Of a stretch of 36,323 nucleotides of DNA, positions 17,388 through 26,007 are shown piece by piece; the stretch's first letter is position 1; every line of letters begins with the position of its first letter. The stretch comes from CAYNFR01 sp964396595 (GTDB lineage: Bacteria; Bacteroidota; Bacteroidia; Chitinophagales; Saprospiraceae). The position numbers were made by a program, and so were the translations under genes. The stretch is from positions 1 to 36,323 of the forward strand of contig CAYNFR010000033.1 in the NCBI GenBank assembly GCA_964396595.1. Direction: 5' to 3'. Under the pieces are notes generated by a model. It made no database searches. It was not told where the DNA came from and was given only the letters and a program-made list of their open reading frames with translations.

Positions 17388-18386
17388 TTAAGCCAACACA
17401 GGATCGGCGTTGTGAAGGTAGGTATATTGGATTTCATCCAATATTTCTAATAGATTGTCAGGATTCATCTCTTGAACTAATTTGGCTCTGAAGGTCTTTA
17501 TCTGTGGTAGCCCTCGAAAGTAATTTGTATAATGTCTACGCATTTCTACTACGCCCAGCACCTCCCCTTTCCACTCGATAGACTTGAGTAAATGTCTTTT
17601 GGTTACATCAACACGTTCTTTAATACTCGCAGCAGGCATTGTTTCTCCGGTACGCATGTAGTGTTTAATCTCTCTAAAAATCCAAGGATTACCTATCGCA
17701 GCACGACCGATCATAATACCATCAACCCCATACGTATTCTTATATTCCATTGCTTTTTGTGGCGAATCGATATCACCATTACCTATAATAGGGATATGCA
17801 TACGCGGATTTTCCTTAACTTGGCGTATGTAAGACCAGTCGGCACTTCCCGTGTACATCTGCTTACGTGTACGCCCATGAATCGATAATGCCTTAATACC
17901 TACATCTTGTAACCTCTCCGCCACTTCGACAATGCGAATACTATTTTCATCCCAACCCAATCGTGTTTTAACGGTTACAGGAAGCGAAGTAGAGTCAACT
18001 ATGGCCTTGGTAAGACTGATCATTTTCGGAATATCCTGAAGAATGCCGGCGCCGGCCAGTTTGCACACCACTTTTTTAACCGGACAGCCATAATTGATAT
18101 CGAGCACCTCCGGATTGGCTGCCTCTACGATCTCAGCAGCGCGTTTCATATTGTCCAATTCTGCCCCAAAAATCTGTACACCTATCGGACGTTCTTCCGG
18201 ATAAATATCAAGTTTTTTTAAGCTTTTTTCCGCATCTCTGACTAGACCTTCCACAGAAATAAACTCTGTGAACATAAGGTCACATCCGTTTTCTTTACAG
18301 ACCATTCTGAATGGAGGATCAGACACATCTTCCATAGGTGCAAGTACAAATGGAAAAGATTCGAAAGAAATTTTACCGATTTTCAT
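17388..18386 (-). CDS. dusB: tRNA-dihydrouridine synthase
   Basis: An FMN enzyme that reduces specific uridines in tRNA. The start at 18386 (MKIGKISFESFPFVLAPMEDV) gives 332 residues and the usual DusB N-terminus; an upstream in-frame ATG at 18413 would add nine residues and overlap the likely 5' leader. The catalytic cysteine is C101 in DINYGCPVKKV. Other motifs are KTRLGWD, ALSIHGRTRKQMY, GNGDI and GVDGIMIGRAAIGNPWIF. A TATTTTTG -7 element lies 29 bases upstream. The tRNA nucleotidyltransferase gene follows, probably in one transcript. Confidence 0.94.
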   Translation of the reverse strand: MKIGKISFESFPFVLAPMEDVSDPPFRMVCKENGCDLMFTEFISVEGLVRDAEKSLKKLDIYPEERPIGVQIFGAELDNMKRAAEIVEAANPEVLDINYGCPVKKVVCKLAGAGILQDIPKMISLTKAIVDSTSLPVTVKTRLGWDENSIRIVEVAERLQDVGIKALSIHGRTRKQMYTGSADWSYIRQVKENPRMHIPIIGNGDIDSPQKAMEYKNTYGVDGIMIGRAAIGNPWIFREIKHYMRTGETMPAASIKERVDVTKRHLLKSIEWKGEVLGVVEMRRHYTNYFRGLPQIKTFRAKLVQEMNPDNLLEILDEIQYTYLHNADPVLA

Positions 18387-18415
18387 AAAAGCCCTGCTCG
18401 CATTACATCTCAAGG

Positions 18416-18423
18416 CAAAAATA
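18416..18423 (-). promoter_or_regulatory. Bacteroidota-type -7 element for dusB
   Basis: The minus strand reads TATTTTTG, an exact TAnnTTTG match, 29 bases before the preferred dusB ATG. It supports the shorter dusB start, because the longer ORF would begin almost at the expected transcription start. No clear -33 element is seen. Confidence 0.45.
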
Positions 18424-18540
18424 GGCTTTTTAACGTACTATATGCTTACATAACACTAGACAGTTATAATCCTTGTTCAAATATGCAGTATTTTCTACCC
18501 TATTTTTTTTGTATTAACTTTAGCGCAAGTTTGTGAATGA

Positions 18541-19719
18541 ATGTTGAGATTACTAAGTTTAATTCTGTTCTCAATATTGTTGGTCAAGTCACTTGCAGGG
18601 CAACATCATTGTCATGTATTTGGTCAAGCACAGTCGGTATCGGATAAACCAGTATCCTATACGCGAAGTAGTATCAATCTACCCGTAGTTGTACATGTGG
18701 TGTATTTTGAACAAGAAGAAAATCTACCCGAAGCACTCATCTTTTCCCAAATCCAGCAACTTAATGATGATTTTAACGGTAGAAATCAGGATCTGAACGA
18801 GGTACCACCTGTTTTCAGAAGATTTATTGGAAATCCCGGATTTACTTTTTGTCTCGCTGTTCGTGATCCTGACGGGCGTCCTTCCAATGGGATAGTAAGG
18901 GTAAATGCAGACAAGCCAAATATCGGGGGGCTTCGCTCTTTTGATGGAACAAGATCTGTAAAGCAAACAAACCTGGGTGGTAGCGATCCATGGGATACAC
19001 GCAAGTATATCAACATATGGATCGCTAACAGAGAAGACGGCATTCTCGGGGATGCTACATTCCCTTTAGCAAATGACAGTAATGAACCTCAGGGAATTGT
19101 TATCAGATATGATGCTATAGGCCCGGGTAGTTTAAATCCAAGGTTTGAACTAGGCCGCACGCTTACACATGAGATGGCGCATTATTTTAATGTATTGCAT
19201 CTATGGGGCAATGATGCGAGTTGTAATAGTGACGATGATGGTGTAAAAGATACGCCCCAGCAAGGAGAAATATACACTGGCTGCGAGCGAGGCGAATTCA
19301 TTTCTTGTGGAACGAAGGATATGGACACTAACTTTCTCAACTTTCGGGATGATGACTGCCTTCATTATTTTACGAAAGGTCAGTCAGATCGCATGATTGA
19401 TGCATTATTCAGATTTCGATATGATCTACTGGTCGGACGAGTATGTGGAGTTAATATGGTATTCCCCCCTGATCCATTGGCTGTGGCCACAATACTTCAT
19501 GCTCCGGGGACCACATTTATCAGTCTGAGAACCCTCGAAACGCAGGAATACCACCTAAGGCTTTATGATCTGACGGGTAGATTTATTTGGAGTGAACACT
19601 CCAATATAGACCATGTCTATCGTATAGATCATTCAGCCATATCTAATGGCATATACATCCTGTCTCTAGAATGGAACGGACAACAATTTGCCCGCAAGCT
19701 GCTCTTAGTGGCGGATTAA
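18541..19719 (+). CDS. Secreted M43-type zinc metalloprotease with type IX sorting domain
   Basis: A 392-residue exported protease. Residues 1-20 are a signal peptide (MLRLLSLILFSILLVKSLAG). The metzincin zinc motif is HEMAHYFNVLH (H210, E211, H214, H220), followed by LWG and the Cys-rich DTP segment typical of the M43 cytophagalysin/pappalysin group; M261 in KDMDTNFLNF is the likely Met-turn. The last 75 or so residues (LRLYDLTGRFIW, then SNGIYILSL and ARKLLLV) form a type IX secretion sorting domain, so the protein should cross the outer membrane. It stands alone. A near-consensus -7 element (TAACTTTA, 18515-18522) lies 18 bases upstream. The natural substrate is unknown. Confidence 0.9.
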   Translation: MLRLLSLILFSILLVKSLAGQHHCHVFGQAQSVSDKPVSYTRSSINLPVVVHVVYFEQEENLPEALIFSQIQQLNDDFNGRNQDLNEVPPVFRRFIGNPGFTFCLAVRDPDGRPSNGIVRVNADKPNIGGLRSFDGTRSVKQTNLGGSDPWDTRKYINIWIANREDGILGDATFPLANDSNEPQGIVIRYDAIGPGSLNPRFELGRTLTHEMAHYFNVLHLWGNDASCNSDDDGVKDTPQQGEIYTGCERGEFISCGTKDMDTNFLNFRDDDCLHYFTKGQSDRMIDALFRFRYDLLVGRVCGVNMVFPPDPLAVATILHAPGTTFISLRTLETQEYHLRLYDLTGRFIWSEHSNIDHVYRIDHSAISNGIYILSLEWNGQQFARKLLLVAD

Positions 19720-19729
19720 GTAAGCGAAT

Positions 19730-20710
19730 TTAACGATACATGACTTGCTTGACCGCTTTAATTATCTTGCCCGGTGTAGGGAGATATTCATCGATAAATG
19801 GTTTAGAATATGGAAGAGAGGTATCAGCACTGTTAACCCTGGTCACCGGCGCATCTAAATAGTCAAAAGCATGCTTTTGTATCTGGTAAGCTATCTCTGA
19901 AGATATGCCCGCAAATGGCCATGACTCATCCACAACGACGATACGATTTGTCTTCTTAACTGATCTTATGATTGTATCTATATCAAGCGGCCTGATGGTT
20001 CTCAGATCTATGAGTTCAGCACTAATGCCATCTTTTGCTAATTCAGAAACAACGACCTTACAGTCCTCCATCATTTTATTGTAAGAAACGATCGTTACAT
20101 CAGTACCTGCATTGCGGATCGCAGCGACACCTATAGGTACGGTATAATCACCTTCCGGCACTTCTCCTTTAAGCCCGTACATCATCTCAGACTCCATAAA
20201 ACACACAGGATCATTGTCCCTGATGGCAGATTTGAGTAAACCCTTAGAATCAGCCGGATCAACAATCGAAATAACTTTCAGCCCCGGACAGTTGGCAAGC
20301 CAGCTCTCAAAGGTCTGCGAATGTTGCTGAGCTAATTGACCCGCACTGCCTGATGGTCCCCTAAAAACAATAGGGCATCCAAATTGCCCTGCGGATTGAC
20401 TTAAAGTTTTTGCAGCGTTATTGACTATCTGATCAAATGCCAATACCGCAAAATTCCATGTCATAAACTCTACTATCGGTCTTAGTCCATTCATGGCGGC
20501 TCCTACACCTATCCCCGCAAAACCCAATTCAGCTATCGGCGTATCGATTACCCTATCAGGTCCAAACTCATCAAGCATACCACGACTAACTTTGTACGCA
20601 CCATTGTACAAGGCCACTTCTTCGCCGAGAAGAATAACATCTTCGTTCAGACGCATCTCTTCAATCATCGCTTCATTTAGTGCGTCTCTTAAGGTTAAAA
20701 TTCTTGACAT
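19730..20710 (-). CDS. pdhB: Pyruvate dehydrogenase E1 component beta subunit
   Basis: A 326-residue ThDP-dependent E1 beta subunit. It begins RILTLRDALNEAMIEEM and has GEEVALYNGAYKVSRGML, DTPIAELGFAGIGVGAAM, QIVNNAAKTLSQSAGQ, HSQTFESWLANCPGLKVI, and the transketolase C-terminal ELIDLRTIRPLD. With an E1 alpha subunit (not in this window) it would decarboxylate pyruvate for acetyl-CoA formation. It is distinct from the fused E1 at 3858-5831, so the organism has at least two E1 enzymes. It converges on the protease gene with 10 bases between them. Confidence 0.93.
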   Translation of the reverse strand: MSRILTLRDALNEAMIEEMRLNEDVILLGEEVALYNGAYKVSRGMLDEFGPDRVIDTPIAELGFAGIGVGAAMNGLRPIVEFMTWNFAVLAFDQIVNNAAKTLSQSAGQFGCPIVFRGPSGSAGQLAQQHSQTFESWLANCPGLKVISIVDPADSKGLLKSAIRDNDPVCFMESEMMYGLKGEVPEGDYTVPIGVAAIRNAGTDVTIVSYNKMMEDCKVVVSELAKDGISAELIDLRTIRPLDIDTIIRSVKKTNRIVVVDESWPFAGISSEIAYQIQKHAFDYLDAPVTRVNSADTSLPYSKPFIDEYLPTPGKIIKAVKQVMYR

Positions 20711-21013
20711 AAGGGAAATGTTTTAATATGATGCGCAAAAATAAGTCCTCCTATATCACCAAGCATAAATAAGAGGCATTTTATACAATTTTTATGGAAT
20801 AGCCAATGGAGTTCATAAGTCTGAAACCTGATATCCGGCTAATTGTGTAAGTCTATAATCATTCAGCTTCCACAGATCTAACCCCAAAATGCCACAAAAA
20901 AAACTTGAATGATGATCAATGAAGTTGCTTCCTGTTTCCATGTTGTCGAATTCCGGATACTCTTAAGTTCACACAACTATCCTAACTTGCGCCTTTTATT
21001 AAAAAGAAAAGTC
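20711..21013. other. Intergenic region between pdhB and the TonB-dependent receptor
   Basis: About 300 bases between two divergent genes. It contains a TATTTTTG -7 element for pdhB (20736-20743, minus strand) and a weaker TAACTTGC (20983-20990) ahead of the receptor gene. I see no ORF, RNA gene or strong hairpin in the remainder. Confidence 0.5.
20736..20743 (-). promoter_or_regulatory. Bacteroidota-type -7 element for pdhB
   Basis: The minus strand reads TATTTTTG, an exact TAnnTTTG match, 25 bases before the pdhB ATG. A TTG lies 16 bases upstream (20760-20762), slightly short of the usual -33 spacing. Together they make the best full promoter candidate in the window. Confidence 0.5.
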
Positions 21014-23683
21014 ATGAATACACCATTATCCTTTATATCAACACTTTTATTGGTCGCTTTTATATTGTTGATAGACAACAATTTATATTCTCAACGTACT
21101 GTGACAGGTCATGTATACGATTCATCAGGTGAGCCATTGATTGGTGTTTCGATAGTAGAGCTACCCGGGTCAGCTGGTACCATAACGAATATTGATGGAT
21201 ACTATAGCATCGTCACATCGAGTGATGATCCGGTCTTACGGTTTAGCTTCGTAGGGTATGAGTCGCAAGATGTAAAAGTCGAAGGAAGAATATCCATCGA
21301 TGTATCACTTACCGCCGGTATAAGCTTAAGTGATTTTCTAGTGGTGGGTTCTCGAAGCTATAGAAGATCTTCTACCACCAGTCCTGTACCGGTGGACGTT
21401 ATCAATACGAGTGATTTACTGATTCGCAGCGGACAAATAGAAGTAAACCAAATGCTTCATTATGCTGCTCCATCGTTCAATGCTACTAAACAATCAGGCG
21501 CAGATGGAGCTGATCATATTGATCCTGCATCGTTAAGAGGTCTTGGGCCGGATCAGACGCTCGTATTAATAAATGGTAAACGGCGTCATCAATCTTCCCT
21601 AGTTAATATCTTCGGCTCGCGAGGTCGTGGAAACACAGGTACAGATCTCAATGCTATCCCGGCTACGGCTATTAAAAGAATAGAAATTCTTCGTGATGGG
21701 GCTTCCGCCCAATATGGCTCTGATGCTATCGCAGGGGTAATCAATATAGTGCTCGAAGATCAGACAGATAAGCTGATCGGATCATACTCGATTGGTGGGT
21801 TTAATCCCATAGCTCAAGGCGACTTTGATACAGGGACCACAAATACAAAGGGTAATTTTCTTGACACAAATGGGCCTGGCACAACATCTAGAAGTAGTGA
21901 CCCTACACTTGATGGCTTGTCCCATAAGCTGGGGCTTAATTACGGTGTAGCGGTCGGCAACGACGGTTATCTTAATATGACCACGGAGTTGATTAGCAAA
22001 GACAAAACTTTGCGCCCCGGTGCTTTTTACAGACTAGGCATGGGAGAAGCGTCTGTCAATGGATTTAGTTTTATGCTTAACGGCCTAGTTCCTATTTCAG
22101 ATAAAAGCGAACTGTATATTTTTGGAGGGCAAAATTATAGAGGTACGGATGCTTATGCATTTACGCGAAATTTACCGACTGCCAGAGCAGTCGTCGATAT
22201 CTACCCGCAGGGTTTTACCCCACGTATAACATCAATCATTCAAGATCAATCTATATCTGCCGGGGTCAGATCGACATTATCGTCAGGATGGAATCTTGAC
22301 TTTAATAGCACCTTTGGCAAGAACGACTTCCAGTATTATGTCAAAGGAAGTAACAATGCTTCATTGGGGGTTTCATCCCCTACTGATATGAATGCCGGAG
22401 GACACGCGCTTTCACAGCATATCACCGGCTTAACGATGACAAAATGGTTTAGTGATATTGCTGAAGGTTTCAATCTCGCTTTTGGTGCAGAACACCGTAC
22501 AGAAAATTTTATCATAAGATCAGGAGAACCTGCTTCATATGGAACATTTGATATAAATGGATTTCTCGTTGATCGCCCGGGACAGATTATACCTTTAGAT
22601 CCTATTACAGGAAATCAACGACCGGGAGGTTCCCAAGGTTTTCCAGGATATAGCCCAGCTAATGAGGTGAACCGCAGCAGATCAAATTTTGGTCTATTTG
22701 TCGATTCAGAATTGGATGTCACAAATAATGTCCTACTTAGTGCAGCAGCAAGATATGAGCACTACAGTGATTTCGGATCAACCTTGAATGCTAAGATAGC
22801 CTCAAGGCTAAAGCTCACAGACGCTTTTTCAATCAGGGCATCAGCGAGTACCGGATTTCGTGCCCCATCCTTGGTTCAACTGTATTATAATTTGAGATTT
22901 ACGGCGTTCGTTGATGGTGCGCTCTCAGAGACCCTTCTGGCAGCAAACAACAGTTTTGTGGCGCGTGAATTTGGGATTAAGCAACTAAAACAAGAGCGAG
23001 CTATGAATGCAGCCATAGGATTAACATACACTGAAGGGGGCTTTTCGGCAACTGTGGATGCGTATCACATTAGAATTAAGGACAGAATTGTCCTCACCGG
23101 ATACTTTGATGCACCACAGATTCCTGAAGTAGATGCGGCTGCTTTTTTTGTAAACGCTGTTGATACACGTACACGAGGCGTGGATGTTGTGCTCAATTGG
23201 CGTAATAACTGGGATGATGGATCAAGCTTGACGACCTCTCTTGCTACCAATTTTAACAGATTGGATATTGACAGGATTAATAGCTCACCACAGATACCTG
23301 AGGATGTGTTATTTGGGTCACGAGAGCAAGGATTTTTAAAAGCTTCCGCGCCGCCTTCTAAGTTTACTTTATTGGCGGATTATACACGAAATCGGAGTAA
23401 TCTGAGACTTGGTGTTACACGCTTCGCCAAGGTAGAAATTGATTTCGATAATGACCCTAGTAATGGTGCTGATACCAGCTATAATCCGCGAATAGCAACG
23501 GATGTCAGTTATTCTTATGGCCTTACAGATAAACTCAATTTTACATTTGGCGCCAACAATATATTTAACATATATCCTCAGCAGCAAAATCCATTTTTTA
23601 CAGATGGAGGTGGATATTGGGATTCTGTGCAGATGGGTTTTAGCGGTGCGTTTTATTTTGTGCGTATTGGCTTCGCCTTTTAA
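21014..23683 (+). CDS. TonB-dependent outer-membrane receptor
   Basis: An 889-residue outer-membrane transporter. The start at 21014 puts a signal peptide (MNTPLSFISTLLLVAFILLI) first; the ORF is open 35 codons upstream, but that extension is not signal-like. Next comes a carboxypeptidase-regulatory-like domain (VTGHVYDSSGEPLIGVSIVE onward), usual in Bacteroidota. The plug domain follows, with VPVDVINTSDLL, LRGLGPDQTLVLINGKRRH and IEILRDGASAQYGSDAIAGVINIVL. The rest is the beta-barrel, ending in aromatic FYFVRIGFAF. No SusD-like partner is adjacent, so a glycan-utilisation pair is not indicated. A siderophore, vitamin or other ligand is possible and cannot be named. Confidence 0.94.
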   Translation: MNTPLSFISTLLLVAFILLIDNNLYSQRTVTGHVYDSSGEPLIGVSIVELPGSAGTITNIDGYYSIVTSSDDPVLRFSFVGYESQDVKVEGRISIDVSLTAGISLSDFLVVGSRSYRRSSTTSPVPVDVINTSDLLIRSGQIEVNQMLHYAAPSFNATKQSGADGADHIDPASLRGLGPDQTLVLINGKRRHQSSLVNIFGSRGRGNTGTDLNAIPATAIKRIEILRDGASAQYGSDAIAGVINIVLEDQTDKLIGSYSIGGFNPIAQGDFDTGTTNTKGNFLDTNGPGTTSRSSDPTLDGLSHKLGLNYGVAVGNDGYLNMTTELISKDKTLRPGAFYRLGMGEASVNGFSFMLNGLVPISDKSELYIFGGQNYRGTDAYAFTRNLPTARAVVDIYPQGFTPRITSIIQDQSISAGVRSTLSSGWNLDFNSTFGKNDFQYYVKGSNNASLGVSSPTDMNAGGHALSQHITGLTMTKWFSDIAEGFNLAFGAEHRTENFIIRSGEPASYGTFDINGFLVDRPGQIIPLDPITGNQRPGGSQGFPGYSPANEVNRSRSNFGLFVDSELDVTNNVLLSAAARYEHYSDFGSTLNAKIASRLKLTDAFSIRASASTGFRAPSLVQLYYNLRFTAFVDGALSETLLAANNSFVAREFGIKQLKQERAMNAAIGLTYTEGGFSATVDAYHIRIKDRIVLTGYFDAPQIPEVDAAAFFVNAVDTRTRGVDVVLNWRNNWDDGSSLTTSLATNFNRLDIDRINSSPQIPEDVLFGSREQGFLKASAPPSKFTLLADYTRNRSNLRLGVTRFAKVEIDFDNDPSNGADTSYNPRIATDVSYSYGLTDKLNFTFGANNIFNIYPQQQNPFFTDGGGYWDSVQMGFSGAFYFVRIGFAF

Positions 23684-23722
23684 TGCTGATCGAACACAAT
23701 AGAAACCATAGTAGTGGTGAGT

Positions 23723-24367
23723 TTATCGTGATGGTAAAATGGGATTAAAATCCTCCCAGCCCCAAGAAGGCTGCGGTGTATCCACCTCACGTGTAAGGTC
23801 AAACGCTACCGTGAATAGCCTATCCGTTCCGATCCTTCTGAGATTGTAGGTAAAAGTTGAATCACTGACCGTCATCCACCATACATTGCTTGATGCCATT
23901 GGTAACATTTGACGCGTTTCTTCATCAGCAGAAAATATAACCATGTGCGAGCGACCGCTATTGGTGGTGATTCCACCGTACATTGTAACATTGTCTGACG
24001 TTCCATCTTCATGGCGGTGATCATGTTTTAGTTCTATGCCACCATTAGCATATGTTAATATCCACGTCCTTGAGCGATTGTCTCCGACATTAAATGGTAT
24101 AAGCAATTTATTTTTGTCACAGGAGAGAACATGCATGATGAGCTCCTTTCCGGTAAATGCATCACTCGTTTCTTCTGTCATTAGTTGTCCGGTAAAACTC
24201 TTGCCGCACAAGGAAGTAAGTCGATCCATGAACTGCCTTGCACCTGTGGTGTCCACTTCGATATCTGATGTATCAGAAGGCTGCAAAGATGTATCGGGTG
24301 ATGGTTCGCAAGAATAAAAAAGTATAAGCCCTAAGACCATTAAGAGCGGAACAAAGAATGATTTCAT
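23723..24367 (-). CDS. Putative lipoprotein of unknown function
   Basis: A 214-residue exported protein I cannot assign to a function. A hydrophobic signal ends LILFYSC (Cys 20), a plausible relaxed lipobox. An acidic, Ser/Thr-rich spacer follows (about 21-42). The rest is a compact domain with HDHRHEDGTSDNVTMYGG and a C-terminal FTVAFDLTREV. It resembles small conserved secreted proteins found in Bacteroidota and some Proteobacteria, which is an impression from the motifs rather than a search. It converges on the TonB-dependent receptor, 39 bases apart, and has its own -7-like element upstream. Confidence 0.72.
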   Translation of the reverse strand: MKSFFVPLLMVLGLILFYSCEPSPDTSLQPSDTSDIEVDTTGARQFMDRLTSLCGKSFTGQLMTEETSDAFTGKELIMHVLSCDKNKLLIPFNVGDNRSRTWILTYANGGIELKHDHRHEDGTSDNVTMYGGITTNSGRSHMVIFSADEETRQMLPMASSNVWWMTVSDSTFTYNLRRIGTDRLFTVAFDLTREVDTPQPSWGWEDFNPILPSR

Positions 24368-24423
24368 GTCGTATTAGTTTTAAATATATTATTGACAGTA
24401 CGCCAGATAACGCACGATGCGCC

Positions 24424-24431
24424 CAAAAATA
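24424..24431 (-). promoter_or_regulatory. Bacteroidota-type -7 element for the lipoprotein gene
   Basis: The minus strand reads TATTTTTG, an exact TAnnTTTG match, 56 bases before the lipoprotein ATG. The bases after it (GGCGCATC) resemble those after the pdhB element (CGCATC). No clear -33 element is seen. Confidence 0.35.
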
Positions 24432-24527
24432 ACTAATACACGGTATTATCCTAGTACATGCTCAAACGATTAACTCTTTCACTTGTCTTGAAAAATGCTG
24501 TTCTTTGCAGCTCATATCAATGAGATT

Positions 24528-25211
24528 ATGACACGAATTACATTCTATGGACATAATTGTTTCTTGATTGAATTCAATGGATTTAAGATATTGATGGATC
24601 CTTCGATCAGTTATCTTCCGATCAGTCAAGGAATAAATGTATCGAAAATTCACGCAGACTATATTTTGGTCACGCATGGTCATGGAGATCATGTAATCGA
24701 TGTAGAGTCAATAGCTAAAAGATGTGATGCTACGATTATCTCTAACTATGAGATTGTGAGTTATTACGAGGCAAAAGGTATCAAAGGACATCCTATGAAT
24801 CATGGAGGCAAGTGGGCATTCCCTTTTGGTACGGCAAAATATGTTGTTGCTGTTCATGGTTCTGTTTTGCCTGATGGTACTTATGCTGGCAATCCCGGAG
24901 GATTTGTGATTTATGACAAAGAGGTGTCATTTTATCTTGCGGGTGACACGGCGCTGACATGGGATATGAAGCTCATTCCTATGACTTGCCCCGCTCTCGA
25001 TTTTGCCATTCTTCCTATCGGAGACAATTTCACAATGGGAATAGAAGATGCCATACTGGCATCACAATTCATTGAATGCAATAAAATCATAGCATGCCAT
25101 TATGATACTTTCCCTTACATCATCATTGATAAAAATGCAGCAACAGAAAAATTTGCGTCAGCCGGAAAAGAACTCATCTTTATAGATTTAGAAGAAACGA
25201 TCACAATCTGA
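24528..25211 (+). CDS. Metal-dependent hydrolase, metallo-beta-lactamase fold (UPF0173-like)
   Basis: A 227-residue MBL-fold protein. The start at 24528 (MTRITFYGHNCFLIEFNGFK) is chosen over 24495 because it begins the first conserved strand. The metal motif is H50-x-H52-x-D54-H55 in VTHGHGDHVID. Later ligands are probably D in YLAGDTALTW and H in KIIACHYDTFP. This layout, with Gly-His-Asn near the start, matches the UPF0173 group, whose substrates are mostly unknown. It ends one base before the parA ATG, so the genes are almost certainly co-transcribed and coupled. Confidence 0.87.
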   Translation: MTRITFYGHNCFLIEFNGFKILMDPSISYLPISQGINVSKIHADYILVTHGHGDHVIDVESIAKRCDATIISNYEIVSYYEAKGIKGHPMNHGGKWAFPFGTAKYVVAVHGSVLPDGTYAGNPGGFVIYDKEVSFYLAGDTALTWDMKLIPMTCPALDFAILPIGDNFTMGIEDAILASQFIECNKIIACHYDTFPYIIIDKNAATEKFASAGKELIFIDLEETITI

Positions 25212-25212
25212 T

Positions 25213-25998
25213 ATGGGCAAAATCGTCGCAATAGCCAATCAAAAAGGAGGTGTGGGTAAAACCACCTCTGCTATAAATCTCGCAGCTACTATTGCCTTGC
25301 TTGATAAAAGGGTCTTATTGGTAGATGCAGATCCACAGGGCAATGCGACATCGGGATTGGGTATTGACGAAGATGATATTGAATATAGTGTCTACGATTG
25401 CTTGTTAGATCCAGATAAAATAGCTCGTGCAATCATCAAAACAGAAGTCCCAAACCTAGACCTTCTGCCGGCGAATATTGATCTTGTCGGTGCTGAAATA
25501 GAGCTAGTCAATATGGATCGTCGAGAGTATTGTCTACGCAGAAGTCTGAAGCTCGTAACCGATAATTATGACTATATCATCATAGACTGCTTACCATCAT
25601 TGGGCTTGATTGCTATCAACTCGTTAACTGCAGCTCACTCAGTGATCATCCCTGTTCAATGTGAGATATTCTCTTTGGCCGGGCTGGGCAAGTTGAAAGA
25701 TACTATTTCTGCCATCAAGAATCAATTTAATACGAAGCTGGTCATAGAAGGTATATTGCTGAGCATGTATGATAAACGATTGAGAATGGCCAATATGGTA
25801 CTGGATGAAATCAGAAGCTCTGTGACAGATCCAGTCTTCAAAACGATCATTCATCGAAATTCAAAAATCGGAGAATCTCCTAGTGTCGGCAAACCTGTCA
25901 TTATGTACGATGCATTATCCACAGGTGCGAGTAACTTTATGGATTTGGCTACCGAATTCTTAGAAATGAATAATGATCCATCTACTGTAAATCTATAA
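25213..25998 (+). CDS. parA: ParA-family chromosome partitioning ATPase
   Basis: A 261-residue ParA/Soj ATPase. The deviant Walker A is KGGVGKTT (10-17), with DADPQGN (39-45) as the A' motif and DYIIIDCLPSLGL as Walker B. There is no N-terminal DNA-binding extension, so it is the chromosomal (Soj-like) short form. It would form ATP-dependent dimers on the nucleoid and drive ParB-parS segregation. ParB follows 9 bases after its stop. No parS-like site was found in the window. Confidence 0.95.
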   Translation: MGKIVAIANQKGGVGKTTSAINLAATIALLDKRVLLVDADPQGNATSGLGIDEDDIEYSVYDCLLDPDKIARAIIKTEVPNLDLLPANIDLVGAEIELVNMDRREYCLRRSLKLVTDNYDYIIIDCLPSLGLIAINSLTAAHSVIIPVQCEIFSLAGLGKLKDTISAIKNQFNTKLVIEGILLSMYDKRLRMANMVLDEIRSSVTDPVFKTIIHRNSKIGESPSVGKPVIMYDALSTGASNFMDLATEFLEMNNDPSTVNL

Positions 25999-26007
25999 GA
26001 TTACCAC

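Noticed and set aside
20909..21013. Longer N-terminus for the TonB-dependent receptor
   Set aside because: The extra 35 residues are not signal-like, and the signal peptide begins exactly at the ATG at 21014.
23785..23795. CACGTG-containing sequence as a possible parS site
   Set aside because: The bases either side lack the symmetric arms of parS, and it lies inside the lipoprotein gene.
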